Source: JAMXLO01 sp963799415 (GTDB taxonomy: Bacteria > Pseudomonadota > Alphaproteobacteria > Acetobacterales > Acetobacteraceae). From it: DNA of 64,000 bases. The stretch's first letter is position 1. Every line of letters starts with the position of its first letter. The position numbers were made by a program, and so were the translations under genes. Below are positions 18,685-27,611 of the stretch, piece by piece. Below the pieces are notes generated by a model. It was not told the DNA's origin. It searched no databases and saw nothing but the letters and a program-made list of their open reading frames with translations. The DNA is taken from positions 1 through 64,000 of the forward strand of contig CAWCXI010000020.1 in NCBI GenBank assembly GCA_963799415.1, in the 5' to 3' direction.

Positions 18685-20733
18685 ATGCCGCCAGGGGACT
18701 CGATGCCGCTTGTGCTAAGAGCGATGCTGCTCGCGCTGTTGGCCTGCTGGGGCCTGCCGGCTGCTGCCTTGGAGAGCACGCCGGTCGTCAGTTCGCGCGC
18801 CACCGCATCGCTGGTCACGGATGTCAATTCAGTGGCGCCTGGTCGGGCGTTCCGCGTCGGCCTGCGGCTGCAACTTGCGACCGGATGGCACACCTACTGG
18901 CAGAACCCGGGCGACGCCGGCATCCCGCCAGAGCTGCAACTCGACCTGCCGCCCGGCGCCACGGCGGGACCGATCGTCTGGCCAACGCCGCAGCGCGTGC
19001 CCGAAGGGGCGCTGATGACCTATTCCTACACCGACAACGTGCTGCTGCCGGTGACTGTCACGCCCTCCCAGGCCGGCGCCACCAGCATCAAGGCGCATGC
19101 GAGCTGGCTGGTCTGCCACGACATCTGCGTGCCGGAGGAGGGCGACTTCCGGCTCGATCTTCCGGCGGGGAACGGCTCGCCGTCAGCACAGGCTCCGTTG
19201 TTCGCCGCTTTCGACCGACAAGTGCCGCGGCCGTCTCCCTGGCACGCGGTGGTCGGCAGGGATGGGACACTGTTCGTGCAGGGCTCCGAGCTGACCCCCG
19301 CCACCGTGGTCGACGCGTGGTTCATTCCGGATACCCCCGGCACGATCCACGACAGTGCCGCGCAGCCCCTGACGGTCTGGCATGGCGGTTTCACGCTGGC
19401 GCTGCGACCCGGCAAGGCGTTCCGGCCGGAGGGTGGGCTGTCGGGCGTCCTGTCGGTCCGCGACCGCAGCGGGCTGGAGACCGATGTGATGCTGCAAGCC
19501 ACCGCAGGCACCGTGCCGCCGCAGCCGCCGACCATGGGTCTCCGGCGCCTTCTGGGATTGGCCTTCCTGGGCGGACTGATCCTTAACCTGATGCCCTGCG
19601 TCTTCCCGGTGCTGGCATTGAAGGTGGTCGGCCTGGCCGGGGCCGGGAAGGCAAAGGCACGCTGGCAGGGAGTCGCCTACACGGCCGGCGTGCTGGTGGC
19701 ATTTGCGGGCCTGGGAGGGGCGCTGTTGGCGGGGCGCGCCGCGGGCACGGCGGCCGGCTGGGGGTTCCAGTTCCAGTCCCCGGTGTTCGTGGCCGCCATG
19801 GCCTGGCTGCTGTTCGCGGTCGGGCTCAATCTCTCCGGGGTCTATGAGCTGGGCACTGGGCTGGTCCGCACCGGCCACGGCCTGGCCGCGCGTCCCGGAC
19901 AACTCGGCAGCTTCTTCACCGGGCTGCTCGCCGTGGTGGTGGCGACGCCATGCACCGCGCCTTTCATGGGCGTCGCCATCGCCGCCGGCCTTGCCGCGCC
20001 ACCGGCCGTGACGATGCTGGTGTTTCTCGCGATGGGACTAGGCCTCGCGGCGCCCTACGCCTTGCTGGCGGCAATGCCCACCCTGTGGCGCTCGGCGCCG
20101 CGACCGGGGCGCTGGATGGAAGTGCTGCGCCAGGCACTGGCGTTCCCGATGTATGGCGCGAGCGCCTGGCTGGTGTGGGTGGTGAGCGAGGAGGCCGGTC
20201 CGTCTGGCGTCTTGGGCACCGCCGTCGGCCTGGTGCTGCTCGGCTTCGCCGGCTGGGTGCTGGGCATAACGCAAGGCGGCGCGGATCGCGGCCGGCGCGT
20301 GGGGCAATCAGCCGCCACCGCCGCGCTGCTGGCCGCGCTGGCCGTGTTGAGCGGAATCGCTGCGGCTCCGGCCGCGCCGTCGGATGCGGCGGAGTCAGGG
20401 GCGGAGCCGTTCAACGCATCCCGTCTCGCCGCGCTGCGTGCCGAGGGACGGCCGGTGTTCGTCAACATGACCGCGGCCTGGTGCGTCACCTGCCTGGTGA
20501 ATGAGCGAGTGGCGATAAGCAGCGACGCGGTGCGCCACGCGTTCGCCGATCATCATGTGACATACATGAAGGGTGACTGGACGCGTCAGGATCCGCAGAT
20601 CACCGACTACCTGCGCGAAAACGGCCGCGATGGTGTGCCGCTGTATGTGTATTACCCGCCGCGCGGCCAGCCGGCGGTGCTGCCGCAGATACTGACCGAG
20701 AATGCGTTGCTGGGCGAGCTCGATCGGGGTTAG
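18685..20733 (+). CDS. DsbD/ScsB-family protein-disulfide reductase
   Basis: This 682-residue inner-membrane protein would carry electrons from cytoplasmic thioredoxin to the periplasm. A signal peptide leads into a periplasmic domain with WLVCHDICVPEEGDF, then eight or so membrane helices with the paired redox cysteines NLMPCVFPVLAL and VVATPCTAPFMG, and a C-terminal thioredoxin domain with active site C600 and C603 (AAWCVTCLVNE). This three-part layout is shared with DsbD and ScsB; the long N-terminal domain resembles ScsB-type members. The ATG at 18685 and a second at 18703 are each preceded by AGGGGACTC, so the start is ambiguous by six residues. Confidence 0.87.
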   Translation: MPPGDSMPLVLRAMLLALLACWGLPAAALESTPVVSSRATASLVTDVNSVAPGRAFRVGLRLQLATGWHTYWQNPGDAGIPPELQLDLPPGATAGPIVWPTPQRVPEGALMTYSYTDNVLLPVTVTPSQAGATSIKAHASWLVCHDICVPEEGDFRLDLPAGNGSPSAQAPLFAAFDRQVPRPSPWHAVVGRDGTLFVQGSELTPATVVDAWFIPDTPGTIHDSAAQPLTVWHGGFTLALRPGKAFRPEGGLSGVLSVRDRSGLETDVMLQATAGTVPPQPPTMGLRRLLGLAFLGGLILNLMPCVFPVLALKVVGLAGAGKAKARWQGVAYTAGVLVAFAGLGGALLAGRAAGTAAGWGFQFQSPVFVAAMAWLLFAVGLNLSGVYELGTGLVRTGHGLAARPGQLGSFFTGLLAVVVATPCTAPFMGVAIAAGLAAPPAVTMLVFLAMGLGLAAPYALLAAMPTLWRSAPRPGRWMEVLRQALAFPMYGASAWLVWVVSEEAGPSGVLGTAVGLVLLGFAGWVLGITQGGADRGRRVGQSAATAALLAALAVLSGIAAAPAAPSDAAESGAEPFNASRLAALRAEGRPVFVNMTAAWCVTCLVNERVAISSDAVRHAFADHHVTYMKGDWTRQDPQITDYLRENGRDGVPLYVYYPPRGQPAVLPQILTENALLGELDRG

Positions 20734-20776
20734 TGCCGCTTTGTAAAGCGCCCAAGGTTACATCGTGAAAGCACAT

Positions 20777-20810
20777 GGCGAGGCAGCCTCTCGTCAGCGG
20801 CTGCCTCGCC
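20777..20810. terminator. Hairpin between convergent genes
   Basis: A perfect 12-bp inverted repeat (20777-20788 and 20799-20810, GGCGAGGCAGCC and its complement) encloses a 10-base loop. It lies between the convergent stops of the DsbD-family gene and the OsmC gene, where a two-way terminator is expected. No T-tract follows on either strand, so termination strength is uncertain. Confidence 0.6.
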
Positions 20811-20825
20811 AAACCGGGCTTTCGA

Positions 20826-21398
20826 TCACACGACGACGAGGGTCGGTTTGAGGGTTACGGGCCGGGACACATTGTAGAAGTTGGGCGAGGTCGCCATCAC
20901 GGCCTCGTGGATCTCGGCGAATTCCTGTTTGGTGCCGCTACCCTTGATGCGAACGATGTAGCTCAGGTTCTCGTAGCCCGGCAGCACGGCGGGATCGATT
21001 CCGAGGAAGCCGCGGAGATCGATCTCACCGTCGGTCTGGATCTCCAGGCTTTCGAGGATGATTCCACGCACCGCGCACTGCGCTGCGTACCCCACCGTCA
21101 TGCAGGCGTTGAGCGCCGCGATCAGATGTTCCTGCGGATTGGCGAACCGGTTCGTTCCGCCGAGTTCGCAAGGTTCGTCGATGTCGATCGTGAACCGACG
21201 CGGCACCTTCTCTCCGCCGATCCCAAAGCCCTCGACTTGCGCACGGCTCCGCGTCTGGCCCTGCCAGACAGTGGTGACGCGCCAGTTTGTCTTGCCTTTC
21301 GCGGCGTCCCGTCTGACGCCCTCGATCAGGGCAAAGAGGTCGTCGACATTGATGCCATTGACGACGTTCGGGTTCGCAGTCTTCGTTTGAGCACTCAT
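20826..21398 (-). CDS. OsmC family protein
   Basis: This 190-residue protein has the OsmC/Ohr fold, a cysteine-based peroxidase family that also includes non-peroxidase members. The first redox Cys is in LIAALNACMTVGYAAQ; a second Cys in YAAQCAVRGIILESLEIQ is close by, a spacing closer to the OsmC-like branch than to classical Ohr. RFTIDIDEPCELGGTNRFANPQEHL supplies the conserved Arg and Glu region. It is followed (in transcription it is downstream) by no other gene before the convergent hairpin; the diiron protein gene lies 43 bases upstream in the same direction, so the two are probably co-transcribed. Confidence 0.85.
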   Translation of the reverse strand: MSAQTKTANPNVVNGINVDDLFALIEGVRRDAAKGKTNWRVTTVWQGQTRSRAQVEGFGIGGEKVPRRFTIDIDEPCELGGTNRFANPQEHLIAALNACMTVGYAAQCAVRGIILESLEIQTDGEIDLRGFLGIDPAVLPGYENLSYIVRIKGSGTKQEFAEIHEAVMATSPNFYNVSRPVTLKPTLVVV

Positions 21399-21441
21399 GA
21401 CAGATTACCTTTGCTTGGGTGGTGGTTAGAGTTCTTGCTGA

Positions 21442-22374
21442 TCATTGGAGCGTGGCGAGCGCCGCCTGAATGCGCCGCCGATGGTTCTCGGTTACCAGAC
21501 TGAAAAGCATTTTGCTGAAATGCGGGTGCTGGACTCCCGAGTGGATGTATTGCCAGCGGTAGGCCTTGAGGAATGCGGCCTCGATCGCCCGCGTCTCGGC
21601 CTCTTCGACCGCGCGGCCGCACGTCGCCGCGAAGTACCCCGCATCGGCTTTGGCCTGAGCTCGCAGGATGCCATCCACCGCACCGACCAGATCGATGAAG
21701 TCGTCGACCGCCAGGTTGCGCTCCTCCGCTGTCAACACGCCGTCGCGGCGCACCCACTCCAGTTCGTCGAGGATCGCGTGCTGGCTCTCCTCCTTCCAGT
21801 GATAGAGGAACACGTCCTTGAACAATTCGGAGAGTTCGGTGTCGGGATCGATGCTCTGACGATAGTGCAGTTGAGTGAACAGCTCGATGTGCAACGTCAG
21901 CGCCAATACCGCCCATGTACTCTTGCCAAGAACGGCGCGCGCGACGGCGTCCGGGTCGACGTCAAAACGATAGCCATCAGGCAGGACGTTGCCAACCATG
22001 GTGTCGATGCGGCGGAACAGCGCCTGGTGTTTCAACTCCTCGTCGCTGAAGCGCACCATGGCCTCGAGCGCAACCTGGTCGCCAAACCAGTGATCGCTGC
22101 TCAATTCAAGAACCTTGGCATTGATGAAGCGCTCGACCAGCCCGAAGACATTGGCGTAGGTGCGGCCCTGGATCTGGCTCACGAAGCGCCTTTCATTGGC
22201 CGACAGAGTCGTGAACACTTGGGCTAGTGAAAGCCCGTCCGGAAGGAATTTTTCGGCGCTATCAAAGCAGCGCCCACGGACTACGTCCTCATCAATGTCC
22301 CAGCGCACCCGCTTGGACGCGCGAATGCAACGCGCATACCGTTCGCTGTCAGAGACTTTGGTGATCGAATTCAT
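21442..22374 (-). CDS. Ferritin-like diiron-domain protein
   Basis: The 310-residue product appears to be a four-helix-bundle diiron protein. Two EExxH motifs are visible (SDEELKHQALF near residue 115 and KEESQHAILDE near 195), with additional glutamates on flanking helices (VALEAMVRF, LTLHIELFTQLHY), the ligand set expected for a carboxylate-bridged iron pair. No closer family was recognised; oxygenase and oxidase roles are both possible. ATG at 22374 is chosen because the upstream part of the open frame (to 22491) is Pro/Arg-rich and unlike a folded domain. It probably shares a transcript with the OsmC gene and faces an AraC regulator at 22525. Confidence 0.68.
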   Translation of the reverse strand: MNSITKVSDSERYARCIRASKRVRWDIDEDVVRGRCFDSAEKFLPDGLSLAQVFTTLSANERRFVSQIQGRTYANVFGLVERFINAKVLELSSDHWFGDQVALEAMVRFSDEELKHQALFRRIDTMVGNVLPDGYRFDVDPDAVARAVLGKSTWAVLALTLHIELFTQLHYRQSIDPDTELSELFKDVFLYHWKEESQHAILDELEWVRRDGVLTAEERNLAVDDFIDLVGAVDGILRAQAKADAGYFAATCGRAVEEAETRAIEAAFLKAYRWQYIHSGVQHPHFSKMLFSLVTENHRRRIQAALATLQ

Positions 22375-22524
22375 TTTGCCGCGCCTTTCCCGAAGTGGTG
22401 TGTCGACGGCATGGACAAGCCGATCGACCGGTACGGGCATCTGTATGTCGGCAAACGGTCGAGGTTCTATGACTGGCCCACCGGAAGACATGACCGAAAC
22501 ACCGGATCCGGGTAGAAAGCCGGT

Positions 22525-23490
22525 ATGGACGCATTATCCGACGTCTTGAGGGTGGCGCATTTGACCGGCGGCGTGTTCCTGCACGCCGAGTTCTTCGCGC
22601 CGTGGTGCATCGCGGCGCGCGTCTCGCCTGAGCATTGTTCGCCTGCGCTCGGGCCAGCTTCCCACCTGATCGTCTATCACTATGTCGTCGAGGGCGATCT
22701 CCGTATTCGAGTCGAGGGTGAGGATGGAAAGGACCTCATGCTTAGAGCCGGCGAAGTCGTTCTATTGCCGCGCAATGACCTGCATCTGATGGGCAGCGAC
22801 CTGAGTCTGACGCCGGTGACAGGCAGCGAGCTTATCCAGCCGCCGCCTCGGGATGGCGGGCTGTATTCTATTCATCACGGCGGTGACGGCGGGCGTACGC
22901 GGATGGTCTGCGGATTCCTCGGCTGCGCCAACGCTGAAGGAAATCCTGTGATCTCGACCCTGCCGCCCCTGCTCAAATTCAGCGTCGAGCAAGGTGGGGC
23001 CGCGGAATGGATCCGCTCAACGTTCCAATACGCCGCGGAGGAGGTCTCCGCTGGCCGTCCAGGATCCGAGACCGTGCTGGCGAAGCTTTCAGAATTGCTG
23101 TTCGTGGAGGCGGTGCGGCGTTACGCGGAGGCCCTGCCGGACGACCAGACCGGATGGCTCGCCGGTTTGCGCGATCCGCACGTTGCGCGGGCACTGGCGC
23201 TGCTGCACCGCGACACGACCCGGCGTTGGACCGTCGATGACCTTGGTCGCGAGGTCGGCCTATCGCGTTCGGCATTGGCCGACCGCTTCATTCGCCTGCT
23301 CGGTGTGCCTCCAATTCAGTACCTCGCCAGTTGGCGCATGCAGGTCGCGACTCAGAAACTTCGCAACACCAGCGCGTCGCTCGCACAGATTGCCGAGATT
23401 GTCGGCTACGACTCCGAGGCCGCATTTTCCCGCGCATTCAAGAAGGCGATCGGTGCGGCGCCAGCCACGTGGCGACGCTCGAACAGCTAG
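22525..23490 (+). CDS. AraC family transcriptional regulator with cupin N-domain
   Basis: This 321-residue regulator has an N-terminal cupin sensor domain of the AraC-binding type (HLTGGVFLHAEFFAPWC, LRAGEVVLLPRNDLHLMGSD) and a C-terminal pair of helix-turn-helix motifs (about 220-318): WTVDDLGREVGLSRSALADRF and ASLAQIAEIVGYDSEAAFSRAF followed by FKKAIGAAPATWRR. It is divergent from the diiron-OsmC gene pair with about 150 bases between starts, making it the obvious candidate regulator of that pair. It overlaps the convergent hydrolase by four bases at the stops. The ligand is unknown. Confidence 0.88.
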   Translation: MDALSDVLRVAHLTGGVFLHAEFFAPWCIAARVSPEHCSPALGPASHLIVYHYVVEGDLRIRVEGEDGKDLMLRAGEVVLLPRNDLHLMGSDLSLTPVTGSELIQPPPRDGGLYSIHHGGDGGRTRMVCGFLGCANAEGNPVISTLPPLLKFSVEQGGAAEWIRSTFQYAAEEVSAGRPGSETVLAKLSELLFVEAVRRYAEALPDDQTGWLAGLRDPHVARALALLHRDTTRRWTVDDLGREVGLSRSALADRFIRLLGVPPIQYLASWRMQVATQKLRNTSASLAQIAEIVGYDSEAAFSRAFKKAIGAAPATWRRSNS

Positions 23491-24407
23491 GCCACGTCTA
23501 GGCTAAAGCCGTCCGCCGACGGCTTCGTCAGCTCATCCCAAAACAGCAACATCGGTGCGGTCAGACTGTCCGGCCGATCCTCCGGAAAGAACAATCGCGC
23601 GTCATCGACTTCGACGACCTCCCGCGCCCCAGGGATCGTGTCGCGCAGCCAATAGGCCCACTTCTTGTCGAAGAAGAAGTCCCGCAAGCCCCACACAATC
23701 AACGTCGGCACCTGGAGCGTCTTAAGTGCGTTGTGGATCGCAACGGTTTGAGCGTTATCGAAGCCGAGCCAGTAGCGCTGAAAGGCCTCGGTTCGCTGCG
23801 GCGAGGCAAGCAGCGGCTGCAGGTACAGTCGGATCACCTCGTCGGTGAGCACGGTTGGATCGGCATAGCTGCGAAACAGCAGCACTGGCTCGCCGCGACC
23901 GTGGCGTTGGCGCGCCAGGTCGGGCCGATCAAGCAACGGCTGGAAGATCGGCGCAAGCGTGCCGGCACGGGCATGCTGCATCAGCGGCAGGACCTGCTGC
24001 GGTGGCCAGCCGTCGTGCACGTCGCAGTTGGTCAGCACAAACGACCTCAGCCGATCCGGATGGTACGCCGCGAAGATCTGCGCGATGGCACCGCCGCTGT
24101 CGTTGCCGACCAGATCGACCCGCTCGATGCCGAGCGCGTCGAGCACCTCCGCGAGCATCCGCGCCTGTGCGGTGAACGAGACGTCCTGCGCCGGAGCGAT
24201 CTCAGAGTAGCCCAATCCCATCAGATCGACAGTAATGCAACGCCGCCGGTGTCGCAGCCGATCGATGACGTGGCGCCAGTGATAGCCGTTGAGCGGCACG
24301 CCGTGCACGAGGAGTGCCGCTGGCCCCTCTCCGTCCTCGAAATAGGCGATCCGCCCAGACGCGACCTCAGCAAAGCGCCGGCGCGCATGAAAGGTGGCGA
24401 TGTCCAT
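23487..24407 (-). CDS. Alpha/beta hydrolase, dehalogenase-like nucleophile
   Basis: The 306-residue protein has the alpha/beta hydrolase fold: LLVHGVPLNGYHW gives the oxyanion region and LVGNDSGGAIAQ the nucleophile elbow, with D103 in the nucleophile position as in haloalkane and fluoroacetate dehalogenases. VPTLIVWGLRDFFFDKKW provides a candidate acid. The segment where the catalytic His normally stands (usually DAGHF) reads VDDARLFFPEDRPD, without His, so hydrolytic competence is uncertain. ATG at 24407 has AGGA upstream. The gene is transcribed away from a broken AraC gene located further upstream. Confidence 0.78.
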   Translation of the reverse strand: MDIATFHARRRFAEVASGRIAYFEDGEGPAALLVHGVPLNGYHWRHVIDRLRHRRRCITVDLMGLGYSEIAPAQDVSFTAQARMLAEVLDALGIERVDLVGNDSGGAIAQIFAAYHPDRLRSFVLTNCDVHDGWPPQQVLPLMQHARAGTLAPIFQPLLDRPDLARQRHGRGEPVLLFRSYADPTVLTDEVIRLYLQPLLASPQRTEAFQRYWLGFDNAQTVAIHNALKTLQVPTLIVWGLRDFFFDKKWAYWLRDTIPGAREVVEVDDARLFFPEDRPDSLTAPMLLFWDELTKPSADGFSLDVA

Positions 24408-24487
24408 GTTGGTGTCCTCGCGAACCGAAAGGCCGGGCAACCCACAGTGGGCCCGCGCCATTGCGGAGGCGAGGCTAGCCTTCGCTG

Positions 24488-25376
24488 CTAGCGCGCGCTG
24501 TCATGATATTGCGAAGTTGGCTGACCTGTCCGGTGTTCGCCCTGCGTCGCAACGCCGTCGGCGTACCAGCCGAAGAAGCGCCGGAACCGGGCCGTAAAGT
24601 GACTATGGCTGGCGAAGCCGGCATCGAGTGCGATCGTGGTTATGTCGTCGCCACCGTCCAGCACGGCGTTGAGCGCTTGCGCAAGACGTTCGCGTACCAC
24701 GTAATCGTAGATCGAGGTGCCGACCAGTTCATGGAACACGTGGCATAGATGAAAGGCTGACAGGTTCGCAATCGATCCTAGCCTGGCGATGCTCCACGCA
24801 CCGGCGGGTGCCACTGCCACCGCCTCCTTCACCCGCTCGACCGCGCGTGTCCGGCGAAGGCGTACGGCCCGGGTGGAGCGGCAATGACTCACGGCGCAAC
24901 GCGCGCAAACACATACTCAGCAGCTCGAGACCGAGAAGTCTCGATCTCGAAGCGGTCCGCGGCCGGATCGGTCGCACGTCGCCGGAGCAGGTTGTGGCGC
25001 ATCATCGCTTCAGCTGACAGCAGGGCGTGCGACCGCAACGGTTCGCCAGTTCGCCGACAGTCGATATGCTCTGTCTCCAGGGCGTCGTCGAAGCGCAGAA
25101 CGATCGCCCGATCGCCGACGCCGCCGGGGAAACTGACGCGGTATGGCGTGTGAGCCGTGACCAATACGGCATGGCTTGGCGTGCCGACCACATGCCGGCC
25201 GGCGCGTCGTGCTTCGAAAAGACGCCAGCAAGAGGCAACACCACGGCATTCAGGCTCTGACGCTCGACATCGCCGCAGCGATCCGACCCGGGGTTGGCCT
25301 CGAACAAATCAATTTGAATCTCATCGCTCTCGAACAGCATCCGGCGGATGATCGATGCAGCTTGAGAATTCCTCAT
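24488..25376 (-). pseudogene. AraC family transcriptional regulator, frameshifted
   Basis: Three reading-frame segments together give an ordinary AraC regulator of about 295 residues. The first runs from ATG at 25376 (MRNSQAASIIRRMLFESDEI) to about 25200 and ends FSKHDA. The second contains HVVGTPSHAVLVTAHTPYRV and AAEYVFARVAP down to about 24890. The third holds the DNA-binding domain (WSIARLGSIANLSAFHLCHVF, DITTIALDAGFASHSHFTARF) to the stop at 24488. The sensor part resembles regulators that read a cupin-like domain. Two one-base shifts interrupt it; the helix-turn-helix region is intact. It sits upstream of the alpha/beta hydrolase in the same direction. Confidence 0.72.
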
Positions 25377-25494
25377 GACACTACACAACACAGTTGGCGG
25401 AGCGATCATGAAAACCCTCGACGGTGACGCAATCTGCGCAGCGGCACGATCTTCAGCTTCACCCTGCCCCGTCGCGGCAGCCGCATCGACCATC

Positions 25495-26046
25495 TCAGTC
25501 CGACGCCAGCCGCTTAATGAGCTGCGCCGCCATTGGCGTTGACCAGTCGGCGGAACCTTCCAGCCGGGCGACCTCACGGCCTTTCTTGTCGATGATCAGG
25601 CTTGTCGGAATGCCGCGGGCATGCAGGGAGCGGGTCGCGGCGCTCTTGGGGTCCAGAAGTATGGGCAGCCCGGTAATCCCGTGCTGCTGAAAGAAGGCCT
25701 GCACGATCGGTGCGCCGCCACGATCGGATGACAGGGGCAGCACCGCGATGTCGTTGGGTGCCAGCGTCTTCGACAGCCTGGCCAGCGACGGCAACTCCTC
25801 GACGCAGGGCACGCACCATGTTGCCCAGAGGTTGACCACCATGCCATGGCCGAGGAAATCCGCCAGGTGATGTTCGGCGCCGTCTGCGGACACGAACACA
25901 AGATTGGGTGCGGGCACCGGCGGATCGGTTGGCGTCAGTGCCTTGGCGGCATCGTCCAGTTCCTCGGCGAGCGGTTTGCGCGCGATCAGGGCGGCGGCTA
26001 GGGTCCCGCCGGCCGCGAGCGCAGCGCGGCGTCTGGTCAACAGCAC
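25495..26046 (-). CDS. TlpA-like thioredoxin-fold protein disulfide reductase
   Basis: This 183-residue protein has a TlpA/ResA-type thioredoxin fold with active site WCVPC (LWATWCVPCVEELPSLARL) and a cis-Pro segment (ARGIPTSLIIDKKG). The N-terminus LLTRRRAALAAGGTLAAALIA looks like a signal or anchor, with a twin-arginine-like TRRR, so it should work in the periplasm, possibly keeping cytochrome c or copper-site cysteines reduced. GTG at 26046 is chosen because AAGGGAGG lies nine bases upstream; the ribosome-binding site overlaps the start codon of argH on the other strand. The divergent argH begins only 15 bases away. Confidence 0.83.
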   Translation of the reverse strand: MLLTRRRAALAAGGTLAAALIARKPLAEELDDAAKALTPTDPPVPAPNLVFVSADGAEHHLADFLGHGMVVNLWATWCVPCVEELPSLARLSKTLAPNDIAVLPLSSDRGGAPIVQAFFQQHGITGLPILLDPKSAATRSLHARGIPTSLIIDKKGREVARLEGSADWSTPMAAQLIKRLASD

Positions 26047-26061
26047 GACGCGGGTCCTCCC

Positions 26062-27471
26062 TTGAGCGAGACGCCGAAACAGCGGAACGAGGCCGCCAAC
26101 CCGCAATGGGGCGGGCAATTCGCTGCCGGTCCGTCGGTGGTCATGCAGGAGATCAACGCCTCGATCGGTTTCGACCAGAAGTTGTGGCGGCAGGACATCA
26201 GGGGCTCCTTGGCGCATGCCGCGATGCTGGCGCGGGTGGGGATCATCCCTGCACAAGATGAGCAGGCCATACGCGAGGGTCTAGCGGCGATTGCGCAAGA
26301 GATCGAGACCGGGCGCTTCCCGTTCGACGCGGCGCTCGAGGACATCCACATGAACATCGAGGCCCGGCTCACCGAGCGTATCGGCGAGGCTGGCCGCCGC
26401 CTGCACACCGCGCGCAGCCGCAACGACCAGGTGGCGACGGATTTCCGCCTCTGGGTGCGCGATGCGATCGACGGGCTGTCGGCGCAGATCGCCGACGTGA
26501 TGCGCGCGCTGGCCGATCGCGCCGCCGCACATGCCGCCGATCCGATGCCAGGCTTCACCCATCTGCAGACTGCGCAGCCGGTGACGTTCGGCCATCATCT
26601 GCTGGCATATGTCGAGATGCTGGACCGCGACCGCGGACGGCTCGGCGATTGCCGGCGGCGGTTGAACGAATGCCCGCTGGGCAGCGCGGCGTTGGCCGGC
26701 ACGTCGTTTCCGATCGACCGCGCGGCGACCGCCCGCGCATTGGACTTCGATCGGCCCACCGCCAATTCGCTGGACGCCGTGTCCGATCGCGACTTCGCGC
26801 TGGAGTTCCTCGGCGCGGCAGCCATCTCGGCGATGCACCTGTCGCGGTTCGCCGAGGAGATCGTGGTGTGGTGTTCGGCGCCGTGGCGGTTCATCCGGCT
26901 GTCGGACGCGTTCACCACCGGCAGCTCGATCATGCCCCAAAAGCGTAACCCGGACGCTGCCGAGCTGGTACGGGCGAAGACCGGGCGCGTCACCGGCGCA
27001 TTGGTCGCCCTGCTGACGGTGATGAAGGGTCTGCCGCTGGCCTATGCCAAGGACATGCAGGAGGACAAGGAGCCGGTGTTCGATGCGGCCGAGGCCTGGG
27101 CGCTGTCGCTTGCCGCGATCGCCGGAATGGTGCGGGACATGACGCCGGACGTGGCCCGCATGCGGGAGCTTGCCGGGTCCGGCTTCGCCACTGCGACCGA
27201 TCTTGCGGACTGGCTGGTGCGGGCGCTGAACCTGCCGTTCCGCGACGCACACCATATCACCGGCCGGCTGGTGGCGGCCGCCGAGGCGAAGGGCGTCGAT
27301 CTCGCCGGACTGACGCTGACCGAGATGCAGGCCACGGAGCCGCGTATTACAACGGATGTGCATACGGTCCTGACGGTCGAGGCGTCGGTTGCGTCACGCA
27401 CGAGCGTCGGTGGCACGGCGCCGGCGAATGTCGCGCGCGAGGCAGCGCGCTGGCAGGCAGCTCTGGCATGA
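26062..27471 (+). CDS. argH: Argininosuccinate lyase
   Basis: This 469-residue protein cleaves argininosuccinate to arginine and fumarate, the last step of arginine synthesis. It has the fumarase/aspartase superfamily layout: WGGQFAAGPSVVMQEINASI at the N-terminus, HTARSRNDQVATDFRLW, and the signature GSSIMPQKRNPDAAELVRAKTG with the catalytic Ser loop. The start is a TTG at 26062; no good ribosome-binding site precedes it, and the tlpA-like start is 15 bases away on the opposite strand. It is followed 7 bases later by a small LptM-like lipoprotein gene, the usual argH-lptM-lysA order. Confidence 0.93.
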   Translation: MSETPKQRNEAANPQWGGQFAAGPSVVMQEINASIGFDQKLWRQDIRGSLAHAAMLARVGIIPAQDEQAIREGLAAIAQEIETGRFPFDAALEDIHMNIEARLTERIGEAGRRLHTARSRNDQVATDFRLWVRDAIDGLSAQIADVMRALADRAAAHAADPMPGFTHLQTAQPVTFGHHLLAYVEMLDRDRGRLGDCRRRLNECPLGSAALAGTSFPIDRAATARALDFDRPTANSLDAVSDRDFALEFLGAAAISAMHLSRFAEEIVVWCSAPWRFIRLSDAFTTGSSIMPQKRNPDAAELVRAKTGRVTGALVALLTVMKGLPLAYAKDMQEDKEPVFDAAEAWALSLAAIAGMVRDMTPDVARMRELAGSGFATATDLADWLVRALNLPFRDAHHITGRLVAAAEAKGVDLAGLTLTEMQATEPRITTDVHTVLTVEASVASRTSVGGTAPANVAREAARWQAALA

Positions 27472-27478
27472 GGTGCGC

Positions 27479-27601
27479 ATGAAGTGGGCATTGTGCCTGG
27501 GGCTGGTCATCATGCTCACGGCATGCGGCAAGAAGGGGCCACCATCGCCACCGGGGCCGCCTGACCAGATAACCTTTCCGCGGACCTACCCGACGCATTG
27601 A
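27479..27601 (+). CDS. lptM: LptM-like small lipoprotein
   Basis: This 40-residue lipoprotein begins MKWALCLGLVIMLTACGKKG, with a lipobox LTAC and acyl-accepting C16 followed by the CGxKGP motif of the LptM/YifL family. In Escherichia coli LptM helps maturation of the LPS transport pore LptD. The position directly after argH, and with lysA a short way downstream, is conserved in many proteobacteria and strengthens the call. ATG at 27479 is the start; the gene ends 10 bases before the convergent cyclase gene. The gene is short enough to be missed by automated annotation. Confidence 0.8.
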   Translation: MKWALCLGLVIMLTACGKKGPPSPPGPPDQITFPRTYPTH

Positions 27602-27611
27602 CTGCCGGCGC

